From NCBI GenBank assembly GCA_014237915.1, contig JABACC010000014.1, forward strand, positions 1 through 38,175: DNA of 38,175 bases, read 5' to 3'. The position numbers and the translations under genes were made by a program. Shown here one piece after another: positions 6,532-16,409 of the stretch. Under the pieces are notes generated by a model. The model worked only from the letters and a program-made list of their open reading frames with translations, was not told the DNA's origin and did no database searches. Source of the stretch: Candidatus Paceibacter sp. GTDB lineage: Bacteria > Patescibacteriota > Minisyncoccia > Phycocordibacterales > GCA-2747955. Numbering within the stretch: the first letter of the stretch is position 1; each line of letters opens with the position of its first letter.

Positions 6532-8013
6532 GTGAATCGAGATTTTTGGCTTTATAAAATTTTTTATCTTTCTATTTTTTCTTTTGTTTTTGGAATTTTA
6601 ATTTCAAATTTTTTAGATTTTTCTTTAAGAGGGAATTTTTTTTATCTTTTAATTTTTTTTGGTTTTTTAGGATTTTTTATTTTTTTGGGGCGGAAAAAAG
6701 CGAAGTTTTTTTCCGCTTTAATTTCTTTTTTATTTCTATCTTTATTTTTTATTTTTGGTTTTTTTCGTTCTGAGATTTTTTTAGAAAAACAAGGAAAACT
6801 AGAAAACTATCTTTTTCAAGAAAGTGAATTTTCTTACATAGTTGCAGACGAGCCAGAAAGAAAAAACGGAAAAACAAAACTCATTCTGGAAGAGAGGCAA
6901 ACTAAATCAAAAGTAATTGTTTATTTTTTTGAAAATAATTTCTCATACGGAGATTTGCTTAAGGTTAAAGGATTTTTAACTTATCCAGAAAATTTTGATA
7001 ATGGAGAGGGAAGAGTTTTTGATTATAAAAATTATTTGAAAAAAGATGGAATTTTCTATATTTTAAAACCTGTAAGTTTTGAAAAAATTTCTGAAAATGA
7101 AGGAAAATTTTTAAAAGAAAAACTTTTCACCTTTAAATCTTTTATTTTACAAAAAATTAATTTCTTAATTCCATACCCAGAAAGTGCGCTTTTGGGAGGG
7201 CTCTTGCTTGGCTCGAAAGAATCGATGGGAAACGAGCTTTTGGAAAATTTTCGAAAAACAGGAGTTATTCATATTGTTGTTTTGTCTGGTTTTAATTTAA
7301 CAATAGTGGCTGATTTTATTATGAAAATTTTAGCTTTTTTTGGACTTACAATTTCTGCAATTTTTGGATCAATTTCTATAATTTTTTTCACAATAATGAC
7401 GGGAGCTTCAGCTACAATTGTTAGGGCTTCGATTATGGCGCTTTTAGTAATTTTAGCAAGAGTTTTAGGAAGAGAATCAGAAATTATTAGAGCTTTGTAT
7501 TTAGCTGGATTTTTTATGCTTCTTTTAAACCCAATGCTTTTGCTTTACGATCCATCTTTCCAGCTTTCTTTTTTGGCCACAATTGGACTTATAATTTTAT
7601 CTCCAAAAATTGAAGAAAAAATTTCTTATTTACCAAAAAAGTTTTTAGATTTAAGAGGAATTTTAGCAGCAACTTTAGGAACGGGAATTATGGTAATGCC
7701 GCTACTTTTATATATGATGGGAGAAATTTCTATAATTTCACCTTTGGTAAATTTACTTGTTTTAATTGTTGTGCCAGCGGTTATGTTTTTAGGTTTTTTA
7801 GCTTTTGTGTTTGGAGTTTTTTCAAATTTTTTAGGTCTTATTTTAGCTTTTTTTTCATATTTTATTTTATTATATATTTTAGAAATAGTTGATTTTTTTG
7901 CAGATTTTTCTTTTTCAGTTTTACAAGTTAAAAGCTTTGATATTTACCATTTAATTTTTGTTTATTTTTTGTATTTTTGTATTTGGATTTTTTATCAAAA
8001 AAAGAAGTTATAA
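6532..8013 (+). CDS. comEC: ComEC/Rec2-family DNA uptake channel, short form
   Basis: ComEC carries single-stranded DNA across the cytoplasmic membrane during natural transformation. The N-terminus holds three hydrophobic helices, then an OB-like periplasmic domain (about residues 85-200, DUF4131 type). The competence domain begins at PESALLGGLLLGSKESM, followed by VIHIVVLSGFNLTIV and many more transmembrane helices up to residue ~490. The metallo-beta-lactamase domain found at the C-terminus of long ComEC proteins is absent, so the 493-residue protein is the pore part only. The start is GTG. A terminator-like palindrome (6690-6716) sits in the coding region where the basic loop GRKKAKFF is encoded. 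It converges on the LOG-family gene. Confidence 0.88.
   Translation: MNRDFWLYKIFYLSIFSFVFGILISNFLDFSLRGNFFYLLIFFGFLGFFIFLGRKKAKFFSALISFLFLSLFFIFGFFRSEIFLEKQGKLENYLFQESEFSYIVADEPERKNGKTKLILEERQTKSKVIVYFFENNFSYGDLLKVKGFLTYPENFDNGEGRVFDYKNYLKKDGIFYILKPVSFEKISENEGKFLKEKLFTFKSFILQKINFLIPYPESALLGGLLLGSKESMGNELLENFRKTGVIHIVVLSGFNLTIVADFIMKILAFFGLTISAIFGSISIIFFTIMTGASATIVRASIMALLVILARVLGRESEIIRALYLAGFFMLLLNPMLLLYDPSFQLSFLATIGLIILSPKIEEKISYLPKKFLDLRGILAATLGTGIMVMPLLLYMMGEISIISPLVNLLVLIVVPAVMFLGFLAFVFGVFSNFLGLILAFFSYFILLYILEIVDFFADFSFSVLQVKSFDIYHLIFVYFLYFCIWIFYQKKKL
6690..6716. repeat. palindrome inside the comEC coding sequence
   Basis: The 12-bp stem GCGGAAAAAAGC/GTTTTTTTCCGC (one G-U pair) closes on GAA and is followed by a T-rich stretch. 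It is almost the same sequence as the terminator at 6458-6496 and is translated in frame as part of a basic loop between membrane helices. Confidence 0.75.
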
Positions 8014-8048
8014 AAAAGCGCAAGGCCCTGCGGGCCTTGCGCTTTTTT
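8012..8048. terminator. bidirectional terminator between comEC and the LOG gene
   Basis: A 17-bp perfect stem (AAAAAAGCGCAAGGCCC and its complement) closes on TGC at 8029-8031. It separates two convergent genes and has A- and T-runs on both sides, so it serves both. Confidence 0.88.
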
Positions 8049-8058
8049 AAATAAAATT

Positions 8059-8784
8059 TTAAGAGTAAAACTTTTTTCTAGTTTGTGTTTTTTTCAAAAT
8101 TTTTAAAATTTCTTTCTCATCGTCCAAAACTTTAAATAAATTTAAATCAGATTTTGAAATTGTTTGAAATTTTTCATATAAAGTTTTTTCCATATATTTT
8201 ACAATAGGGTTCCAAAATTCTTTGCCAACTAAAATTATGGGAACTTTTTCAATTTTTTTAGTTTGAACTAAGGTTAAAATTTGAAAAAACTCATCCATGG
8301 TTCCCACACCTCCCGGAACACAAATGTAAGCTTCTCCAGAAAAATTCATTGCAAATTTTCTTGTAAAAAAATATTCAAAACCTAGAGAGTCTGTAATGTA
8401 GGGGTTTATGTTTTGCTCGTGTGGAAGCTCGATATTAAAACCAATAGATTTTCCACCTCCAGAAAAAGCACCTTCGTTGGCAGCTTGCATTAAACCTGGT
8501 CCGCCACCAGTAATTACAGCAAAACCAGATTCTGAAATTTTTTTTGCCAAAGATTTTGTTTTTTCATAATATTTTGTTCCGGGTTTTATTCTGGCTGAGC
8601 CAAAAATAGTAACTGATTTTGGATATTTTGAAATTGCTTCAAATCCGGCTTGCAATTCTTTTAAAATTTTCGGAGATCTTTTTTTTGATTCTGAAACTAT
8701 TTTTTTAGCAAAAACAAATTGATTAATTTCCGCCTCTTTTTTATTAATAATTTTTTTTACTTTTTTATTTTTTACTTTTTTCAT
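8059..8784 (-). CDS. LOG-family nucleotide phosphoribohydrolase-like protein (TIGR00730 type)
   Basis: The Rossmann-like LOG/lysine-decarboxylase-like family is shown by SVTIFGSARI (~57-66), VITGGGPGLMQAAN (~89-102) and the signature PGGVGTMDE (~157-165). Characterised members cleave nucleoside 5'-monophosphates to base and ribose 5-phosphate. The older name lysine decarboxylase is misleading. The N-terminus is a basic, probably disordered extension of about 40 residues. It is 241 residues long, stops at TAA, and starts 8 nt after a perfect TG-A-TATAAT. It lies in tandem with a damaged paralogue (8820-9486), and the last ~174 coding bases of the two are almost identical. Confidence 0.9.
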   Translation of the reverse strand: MKKVKNKKVKKIINKKEAEINQFVFAKKIVSESKKRSPKILKELQAGFEAISKYPKSVTIFGSARIKPGTKYYEKTKSLAKKISESGFAVITGGGPGLMQAANEGAFSGGGKSIGFNIELPHEQNINPYITDSLGFEYFFTRKFAMNFSGEAYICVPGGVGTMDEFFQILTLVQTKKIEKVPIILVGKEFWNPIVKYMEKTLYEKFQTISKSDLNLFKVLDDEKEILKILKKTQTRKKFYS

Positions 8785-8791
8785 TTCAAAA

Positions 8792-8800
8792 ATTATATCA
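8792..8800 (-). promoter_or_regulatory. extended -10 promoter of the LOG gene, leaderless
   Basis: On the minus strand TG-A-TATAAT ends 8 nt before the ATG at 8784. Confidence 0.65.
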
Positions 8801-8819
8801 TTTATTTTTTTATAAATAA

Positions 8820-9486
8820 CTATAATTTCTTAGAAGTTTTTTTCAAAATTTTTAAAATTTCTTTTTCATCGTCCAAAACTTTAAATAAATTTAAATCAGA
8901 TTTTGAAATTGTTTGAAATTTTTCATATAAAGTTTTTTCCATATATTTTACAATAGGGTTCCAAAATTCTTTTCCAACTAAAATTACGGGAACTTTTTCA
9001 ATTTTTTTATTAGCAATTAAAGTTAATATTTCAAAAAACTCATCCATGGTTCCCAAACCCCCAGGCATAAAAATGTAAATTTTACTTGAAAAATTCATTA
9101 TAAATTTTCTTGTAAAAAAATTTTTAAAAATCATTCCATCTGTGATGTATTCATTTAAATTTTTTTCTCTTGGTAATTTAATCCCAAGACCCACAGAGTT
9201 TTTACAAAAAATAAAACTTGCTTTACTTGAAGCTTCCATAATTCCAGGCCCTCCTCCGGTGATAATATTAAAACCTTCCTCGCAGGCAAGTTTTGATATT
9301 ATTTGGGTTTTTTTGTAATATTTTGTATTTGGTTTTATTCTGGCTGATCCAAAAATGGTTATTAATTTTGGATATTTTGAAACCAAAGAAAGAAAGGCCC
9401 GAGGAAACTTCTTCGGATACTTTTTTTATAATTTTAGAATTTTCAGCTTTGGTGTTTTTTTTTTTTTGAATTTGCTTTCCTTTCAT
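8820..9486 (-). pseudogene. LOG-family paralogue with N-terminal frameshift
   Basis: Residues from LVSKYPKLITIFGSAR onward are an intact LOG domain with GGGPGIMEAS and PGGLGTMDE, lying in tandem with the gene at 8059-8784. The N-terminal ~33 codons (9486 down to about 9388, MKGKQIQKKK to SSGLS) are in another frame. The junction is a TTTC tandem run (GAAA on the plus strand, 9385-9396). Removing one 4-bp unit restores GLSLVSKYPK, matching the intact paralogue's layout. The promoter TG-A-TATAAT is still present at 9496-9504. A product might still be made from TTG at 9386. It could be a dead copy, or a gene switched by slippage at the tetranucleotide run. Confidence 0.75.
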
Positions 9487-9495
9487 TTTTAAAAA

Positions 9496-9504
9496 ATTAT
9501 ATCA
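9496..9504 (-). promoter_or_regulatory. extended -10 promoter of the second LOG gene
   Basis: On the minus strand TG-A-TATAAT ends 10 nt before the ATG at 9486. It is the same box as in the paralogue. Confidence 0.6.
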
Positions 9505-9532
9505 TATAAATAACTATAAAATTTTTAATTTA

Positions 9533-9541
9533 TGATAAAAT
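9533..9541 (+). promoter_or_regulatory. extended -10 promoter of the 9551-rmuC-murB set
   Basis: TG-A-TAAAAT ends 10 nt before the ATG at 9551. It is probably the only promoter for three overlapping genes. Confidence 0.6.
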
Positions 9542-9550
9542 ATTTTTAAT

Positions 9551-9805
9551 ATGAAGATAAGTAAAAGTGATATTAAAATAAAAAAATGGCAAACAAAAAA
9601 TAGCTATTTAAGATTAATGATATTTTTTGTTTTTCTCATTTTGGTTTTACCTTATCTTGGAATTTATGACAGAATTGATTTTTATCTTTATATTTTTTCT
9701 TTTCTCTTTTTTATTTTATTTATTTTTCTGTATTTTCTTCAAGAATCTAAAACTTTTTCAAAAAAGAAAAAAAGATTAAAGGAAAAAATAATTTATAAAG
9801 AATAA
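9551..9805 (+). CDS. small two-helix membrane protein, unknown
   Basis: The protein has 84 residues: a basic N-terminus, two hydrophobic helices (about 22-40 and 44-65) joined by a short GIYDRIDF turn, and a lysine-rich C-terminal tail. I do not recognise a family. Its stop codon overlaps the rmuC start (TAATG), so the two are translationally coupled. Confidence 0.65.
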   Translation: MKISKSDIKIKKWQTKNSYLRLMIFFVFLILVLPYLGIYDRIDFYLYIFSFLFFILFIFLYFLQESKTFSKKKKRLKEKIIYKE

Positions 9806-10875
9806 TGTTTTTAGAAATTTTAGTTTTAATTTTATTTTTTTTAATTTTATCAGTTTTGATTTTTCTAGTTTTTATTTTTAAAAAAATAGATAAAAAAAAA
9901 GATGATTCTTCGATTTTACTTTTTCAAGACAGGCTTGATAAAATTTCAAAAAATCAAAATGAATTTTCAGAAAAAATAAGTGAAAAAATTTCAGGAGGGC
10001 AAAAAGAAATTTCAGAGTCTGTAGAAAAACAACTTATAAATTCACAAAACATTATTAAAGAGGTTACCAAAGAATTGGGAGATGTTAAAAATGAAACAAA
10101 AAAAGTTTCAGGTTTTTCCGAGCAGTTAAAATCTTTGCAAGAAGTTTTACAAAACTCAAAACAAAGAGGAGCTTTGGGGGAATATTTTCTTGAAAGCACA
10201 ATTGAAAACATTTTGCCTCCAGAAAATTATGAATTTCAATATTTATTTAAAGACGGAACCCAAGTGGACGCAGTGGTGAAATTAAAAGATGGAATTATTC
10301 CAATCGATTCAAAATTTTCTCTTGAAAATTACAATAAAATTATTGAAGAAAATAATCCTGAAGCTAAAAAAGAATTAGAGAAAAAATTTAAAGAAGATTT
10401 AAAAAAAAGAATAAATGAAACTGCAAAATATATAAAACCAAAAGAAAACACAATGGATTTTGCTTTTATGTTTATTCCGTCAGAAGGAATTTATTATGAT
10501 TTACTAATTTCAAAAGTTGGAACGGTTGATTCTGAAAATTTTTTGGAATATGCTTTTAGGCAAAAAAAAGTTATTGTTGTTTCACCCTCCACTTTGTATG
10601 CTTATTTACAAACAGTTATGCAAGGATTAAAATCTTTGAAAATTGAGAAAAAAACAGGAGAAATTATTAAAAAAGTTGGAGATCTGGAAAAACATCTTTC
10701 AGAATATGAAAAAATTCATTCAAGTATTGGAAATTCTTTAAACGCCACAGTTAATCATTATAATTCTTCAAACAAAAAATTTAGAAAAATCGACAAAGAT
10801 ATTTTAAAAATAACAGATGGAGAAAGAGATTTGGTTGAAATTGAAGATTTGGAAAAAATCGAAAAAAATGAATAA
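9805..10875 (+). CDS. rmuC: RmuC family protein
   Basis: RmuC proteins are membrane-anchored and carry a restriction-endonuclease-like fold; in E. coli loss of rmuC raises the rate of inversion at short inverted repeats. Here one transmembrane helix (residues 3-27) is followed by a coiled coil (~40-115). The conserved core then runs QRGALGEYFLE, FKDGTQVDAVVKLKDGIIPIDSKFSLENY, FIPSEGIYYDLL and VIVVSPSTLYAYLQTV. The D-A-V and IDSK residues correspond to the nuclease-like active site. It overlaps the genes on both sides. The link with inverted repeats is worth noting in a genome so rich in palindromes. Confidence 0.93.
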   Translation: MFLEILVLILFFLILSVLIFLVFIFKKIDKKKDDSSILLFQDRLDKISKNQNEFSEKISEKISGGQKEISESVEKQLINSQNIIKEVTKELGDVKNETKKVSGFSEQLKSLQEVLQNSKQRGALGEYFLESTIENILPPENYEFQYLFKDGTQVDAVVKLKDGIIPIDSKFSLENYNKIIEENNPEAKKELEKKFKEDLKKRINETAKYIKPKENTMDFAFMFIPSEGIYYDLLISKVGTVDSENFLEYAFRQKKVIVVSPSTLYAYLQTVMQGLKSLKIEKKTGEIIKKVGDLEKHLSEYEKIHSSIGNSLNATVNHYNSSNKKFRKIDKDILKITDGERDLVEIEDLEKIEKNE

Positions 10876-11869
10876 AAAAAAATCTCTTAAAAATTTTAAT
10901 ACTTTTAGAGTTGATGTTTTTTGTGACAATTTTTTAGAAATAAAAAGAGAACAAGATTTAATCTCTTTTTTTGAGAAAAATAAAAGAAGAAATTTTTTAA
11001 TATTAGGAGGAGGAAGCAATATTTTATTTTCTAAAAACTTTAAAGGAACTATTTTAAAAAATAAATTAAAAGGTATAAAAATTTTAAAAAAGGAAAATGG
11101 AAATATTTTTTTAGAGGCTGGCTCAGGTGAGAATTGGCATAATTTAGTTTATTTTTGTATGAGAAAAAATTTTTGGGGTTTGGAAAATTTAGCTTTAATC
11201 CCGGGAGAAGTTGGAGGAGCTGTTTTTGGAAATATTGGAGCTTACGGACTTGAAATAAAAGATAAAATTTTTTCCGTTGAGGTTTATGATATGGAAAAGA
11301 AAAAAACTAAAGTATATAAAAATACAAAAAAATTTTTTTCTTACAGAAATAGCTATTTTAAAAAAAATAGAGGAAGGTTTTTTATTTTGAAAGTTGTTTT
11401 TAAGCTTTCTGAAAAATTTGAGCCAATTTTAAGATATAAAGATTTGAAGGAAGTTTTTAAAAATAAAAATAAAGAAAAAATAACGGGAAAAAATATTTTT
11501 GAAGCCGTTGTAAAAATACGAAAAAAAAAATTACCAGATTTGCAAAAATTTCCAAACAATGGAAGTTTTTTTAAAAACCCAGAAATTTCAAAAAAAATTT
11601 CTTCGGAAATTTTAAAAATTGATCCAGAGGTTAAATTTTGGGAACAAGAAAATGGAAAAATTAAAATATCAGCTGGTTATTTAATTGAAAGCATTGGTTT
11701 TAAGAGAAAAAAAATTGGCAATGTCGGAACATACCAAAAACATGCTCTTGTTTTGATAAATTTTGGGGAAGCCAAAGGAAGTAAAATTAAAAAATTTTCA
11801 GAAAAAATAAAAAGGGAGGTTTTTAAAAAATATGGAATTTTATTAGAAGAAGAGGTTTTTATTGTTTAA
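10868..11869 (+). CDS. murB: UDP-N-acetylenolpyruvoylglucosamine reductase
   Basis: MurB makes UDP-N-acetylmuramate for peptidoglycan, using FAD and NADPH. The FAD domain shows NTFRVD, ILGGGSNILF, LALIPGEVGGAVFGNIGAYG and YRNSYFK. The catalytic serine lies in NGSFFKNP (Ser233), and the C-terminus ends in LEEEV with the expected catalytic glutamate. The open frame extends upstream to 10817, but I chose ATG 10868 because it overlaps the rmuC end by 8 nt and begins at the family N-terminus. The product is 333 residues, type I (E. coli-like) in layout. The gene implies that the cell builds its own wall precursor. Confidence 0.93.
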   Translation: MNKKKSLKNFNTFRVDVFCDNFLEIKREQDLISFFEKNKRRNFLILGGGSNILFSKNFKGTILKNKLKGIKILKKENGNIFLEAGSGENWHNLVYFCMRKNFWGLENLALIPGEVGGAVFGNIGAYGLEIKDKIFSVEVYDMEKKKTKVYKNTKKFFSYRNSYFKKNRGRFFILKVVFKLSEKFEPILRYKDLKEVFKNKNKEKITGKNIFEAVVKIRKKKLPDLQKFPNNGSFFKNPEISKKISSEILKIDPEVKFWEQENGKIKISAGYLIESIGFKRKKIGNVGTYQKHALVLINFGEAKGSKIKKFSEKIKREVFKKYGILLEEEVFIV

Positions 11870-11886
11870 TATTTTTCTGAAATTTT

Positions 11887-11910
11887 GAGTGGATTTTGGT
11901 GAAGGCAAGG
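11887..11910. repeat. decayed palindrome copy after murB
   Basis: GAGTGGATTTTGG-TGAAGG-CAAGG resembles the left arm of the palindrome at 12424-12466, but the right arm has decayed. The two copies lie on either side of the minus-strand gene 11990-12337. Confidence 0.45.
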
Positions 11911-11935
11911 AAAGTGAAATTAAAAAATGAAATTT

Positions 11936-11975
11936 AAAAAAAAGAGCCACAACTTACTAAAAAAGTTATAACTCT
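11936..11975 (-). terminator. rho-independent terminator of the gene at 11990-12337
   Basis: On the minus strand a 13-bp stem with three G-U pairs (AGAGTTATAACTT with AAGTTGTGGCTCT) is followed by eight T. It is a classical terminator and differs in style from the GAA-loop palindromes. Confidence 0.8.
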
Positions 11976-11989
11976 TGTAGTGAATACCC

Positions 11990-12337
11990 TCAACTAGGCA
12001 TGCTATCTGATGAGTATAGACGCAGTCTAATAAGTATTTTTCGCAAGGAGATTTTTAACACCCCACCAACCAACAGGTTCGACTTTCTACTAAAATATGT
12101 ATTTATCAAGTAGGCACGTAATTCCGGACTAAGATTTCTAAGTTTGATCCTAAAAAACAAAGATGAGTATTGTTCACGACTAAGCTCTTTTGTATTGCGC
12201 AGTAACTCTTCAGATGTCATGGTGGTTGGTCCAGCAGATACAGCATTGATTCTGTCTGCGATATCAATAAGTTCACCATACACTTCTTTGTCTTTTGGAG
12301 TTTTAGGTAGTTTAAATAATGTTGTTTTTTTCACCAC
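11990..12337 (-). CDS. small basic protein of unknown function, probably transferred
   Basis: The 115-residue product (start VVKKTTLFKLPKTPKDKE) is helical and basic in its second half (RKILIRLRLYSS). I do not recognise a family. It differs from its neighbours in four ways: clearly higher GC, a Shine-Dalgarno sequence (AAAGGA at 12342-12347) with good spacing to a GTG start, a conventional -35/-10 promoter, and a TGA stop, the only one in the window. If TGA were read through, the frame would end at TAA eight codons later. These traits suggest recent arrival from another genome. Confidence 0.6.
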   Translation of the reverse strand: MVKKTTLFKLPKTPKDKEVYGELIDIADRINAVSAGPTTMTSEELLRNTKELSREQYSSLFFRIKLRNLSPELRAYLINTYFSRKSNLLVGGVLKISLRKILIRLRLYSSDSMPS

Positions 12338-12380
12338 ATAATCCTTTCAGGTTATCTTAGAGTGATTTCTATTTCTGGAA

Positions 12381-12409
12381 CACATATTAACAAAAAAAAA
12401 ATATGTCAA
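12381..12409 (-). promoter_or_regulatory. sigma70-like promoter of the gene at 12337
   Basis: On the minus strand TTGACA (12404-12409) is followed 17 nt later by TATGTG (12381-12386). A consensus -35 box is exceptional in this window; the tmRNA promoter has the only other clear one. Confidence 0.55.
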
Positions 12410-12423
12410 GTTTTTGAGTGGGG

Positions 12424-12466
12424 TTTTTTGAGTGGATTTTGGCGAAGCCAAAATCCACTCAAAAAA
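12424..12466. repeat. 20-bp perfect palindrome between divergent genes
   Basis: The stem TTTTTTGAGTGGATTTTGGC pairs perfectly across a GAA loop (12444-12446). It lies between the starts of a minus-strand gene (12337) and gyrB (12540), so it terminates neither. It could block stray transcription from each side, or be a mobile repeat. Confidence 0.8.
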
Positions 12467-12519
12467 TTTATTTTTTATAAAAAAATTTTCAATTTTATTT
12501 AAAAAATTAAAATTTTTTT

Positions 12520-14597
<2,078 letters not shown>

Positions 14598-14606
14598 GGA
14601 TAAAAA

Positions 14607-14647
14607 TTTTTGAGTGAAAAATTGCGAAGCAATTTTCCACTCAAAAA
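14607..14647. terminator. hairpin after gyrB, GAGTG-type palindrome
   Basis: A long stem (TTTTTGAGTG with AAAAATTGC, one mismatch) closes on GAA at 14626-14628. It follows gyrB by 10 nt and is related to the palindrome at 12424-12466, so gyrB is bracketed by the two. Confidence 0.7.
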
Positions 14648-14717
14648 CAAAAGAAAAAATTAAACAAATAAATTAGAAAAATTTGGAAGAGAAAAGAATA
14701 GTTGAAAAAGAAAAAAA

Positions 14718-14750
14718 GAAAAAGTGCGCGCCGAAGGCGCGCACTTTTTC
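14718..14750. repeat. GTGCGCGCC palindrome, left flank of the S1 protease gene
   Basis: A 15-bp perfect stem closes on GAA. Positions 14720-14756 are identical over 37 nt to 15925-15961 on the other side of the protease gene. Confidence 0.8.
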
Positions 14751-14824
14751 TTTTTTTATTTTTTGTTTAAAATATAAGATGGTTATTTTAAATAATCTAA
14801 AAATTAAAAATTAAATAAAAAATT

Positions 14825-15895
14825 ATGAAAAAAAATTTTAAAAAAATTATTGGTATTTTTTTGCTTAGTTTATCGTTCTTTGAAAGCGCAGCTGCTCTCA
14901 CTGGAGGAATAAAATTAGACACAAAAGATAATACAAAAAATGTTGTATATATTAGAGAACACTACGCTGGAGGATATAAGAACTGTGTAGGTGTCCTACT
15001 ATCTCCGTATCATGCAGCAACTTCAGCTCATTGTATTTTTAAACATTATGATGATAAGGAAATATATAACAAAATACTTGAAAGACAAAACGATCCAACA
15101 AAAAGTGAGTTTAACTATTATTCATATTTAGAAGGAAATGGAGGAATATATTATTCTGAAGGAGATGAGTTTGAAGATGTTTCAGTTAATTTTAATGACA
15201 AAACAAGGAGAGTAAAAAAGGCTATTATCCCTAAAAAAAGCAAAGATTCAGAAAAAGTTTTAGATCTAGCCATACTTGTTTTTGATGAAATTTTTAATAT
15301 TAAAGGAGTGCCACCATATATTATTAATCCTAGCTCCAGCACAGAAAATATACTTAAAAAAGATACTCAAATCCTTCTTCAGAGCAGAAGAGGAAAAACA
15401 AATTTCGAAGAAGCTTATTTTAAATTGAGCAGTGATTACAATAGTCAAGATGAATATCTTGTTGAGTTTGTTCAAGATCCTAAATCACAAACCCCAGATG
15501 CAGTAATACAAACAGGGGATAGTGGCTCACCTGTATTTTTCAAAGAAAATAATGAATATAAGCTGTTAGGAGTTATGTCTTCAGGGGTGGAATTTGATGG
15601 TGGTATTGAATATAAAAATATTGGAGTCCAAACACTTTACAATCTTTTTTCTTCACTTGATTATAATTATGGGAATAATCCATATCCTTGTTCTGTTGAA
15701 ATTTCTTCAGAGTATACAAAAAATTCAAAAAGCAATGCTAAAAAAGAAGCTAAGAAAAAATGGAAAAACGAAATAATGGATATCTGCGGAATGGTTGTTG
15801 TTTCTGAATATAATAATTATTATGATTGCAATAAAAAAAGTGGAAAATGGACATGTTCTTATACTGGGAATATAATAGGTGTTCCATTTAGATAA
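14825..15895 (+). CDS. secreted trypsin-like (S1) serine protease
   Basis: A signal peptide covers residues 1-24 (basic start, LLSLSFF core, SAAA). The S1 triad is complete: His69 in ATSAHC, Asp147 in LDLAILVFD and Ser233 in TGDSGSPV. Cys54 and Cys70 match the conserved disulfide around the histidine. The C-terminal ~60 residues are lysine-rich with further cysteines and look like an added exported segment. The substrate is unknown; digestion of host or neighbour proteins is possible. The mature N-terminus (LTGGIK) faintly resembles the IxGG activation site of trypsins. The gene stands alone between two identical palindromes. Confidence 0.88.
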   Translation: MKKNFKKIIGIFLLSLSFFESAAALTGGIKLDTKDNTKNVVYIREHYAGGYKNCVGVLLSPYHAATSAHCIFKHYDDKEIYNKILERQNDPTKSEFNYYSYLEGNGGIYYSEGDEFEDVSVNFNDKTRRVKKAIIPKKSKDSEKVLDLAILVFDEIFNIKGVPPYIINPSSSTENILKKDTQILLQSRRGKTNFEEAYFKLSSDYNSQDEYLVEFVQDPKSQTPDAVIQTGDSGSPVFFKENNEYKLLGVMSSGVEFDGGIEYKNIGVQTLYNLFSSLDYNYGNNPYPCSVEISSEYTKNSKSNAKKEAKKKWKNEIMDICGMVVVSEYNNYYDCNKKSGKWTCSYTGNIIGVPFR

Positions 15896-15924
15896 AATTA
15901 TTTTTAATTAAAGATAATAAAAAT

Positions 15925-15953
15925 AAAAGTGCGCGCCGAAGGCGCGCACTTTT
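15925..15953. terminator. GTGCGCGCC palindrome, right flank of the S1 protease gene
   Basis: A 13-bp perfect stem with a GAA loop lies between the convergent protease and MazG-like genes. It is a direct-repeat copy of the palindrome at 14718. Confidence 0.85.
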
Positions 15954-15986
15954 TCTTTTTTCTTTTTTTAAAATTTAAATTTTTAA

Positions 15987-16400
15987 CTAAAATTTACATT
16001 TAGAAAAATCTGCTTTATATGTTTTTTGATTTTTATCTTTGATAAATTTCCCGTCTATAATTTTTCCTTTTCTAGAATCTATTTCTTTAAAAATTTCATC
16101 CATAACTTTTTTTGGGTTATAGCCATTTTTAGCAATTGTCCCAGTTGCAAAAACAATAATATCTCCAAAAGCATCTACAATTGTTTCAGGAGAAACATTT
16201 TCTTCTACTTCTGAAAAAATTTCTAAAGAAATTTTTTCAGATTTTTCTCGTGCAGTTTCTGAAGTATATTTTCCAGTGCTTTCCAAAAGCTCCTCAATAA
16301 TAAATGAAATTTCTTTTTGATGATCAAAATTTTCTGTTAATTTTCTTTCTTCGCACCAAGTCACAATTCTATCGAAAAAGTTTTTTTTAAATATTTCCAT
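15987..16400 (-). CDS. MazG-like all-alpha NTP pyrophosphohydrolase
   Basis: The 137-residue protein shows the metal-binding pattern of the all-alpha NTP-PPase superfamily: EELLES (E-x-x-E type) followed by DAFGDIIVFATGTIAKNGYNP (D-x-x-x-D helix). It ends in the usual MDEIFKEIDSRKGKI helix. Members hydrolyse NTPs or dNTPs to monophosphate and pyrophosphate, often to clean the nucleotide pool. HisE-like or phage MazG-like assignments are alternatives. It starts 10 nt after a TG-T-TAAAAT box and stops at TAG. Confidence 0.8.
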   Translation of the reverse strand: MEIFKKNFFDRIVTWCEERKLTENFDHQKEISFIIEELLESTGKYTSETAREKSEKISLEIFSEVEENVSPETIVDAFGDIIVFATGTIAKNGYNPKKVMDEIFKEIDSRKGKIIDGKFIKDKNQKTYKADFSKCKF

Positions 16401-16409
16401 AATAAATTT

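Noticed and set aside
8719-8916. Phe-rich 65-codon plus-strand frame across the two LOG genes
   Set aside because: It is antisense to both LOG coding sequences and their promoter and has no features of its own.
12144-12341. Open frame antisense to the small minus-strand gene
   Set aside because: The opposite strand has a Shine-Dalgarno sequence, a promoter and a terminator; this frame has none.
14718-15961. Insertion sequence or transposon around the S1 protease gene
   Set aside because: No transposase, resolvase or integrase gene is present in the window; only the paired palindromes support mobility.
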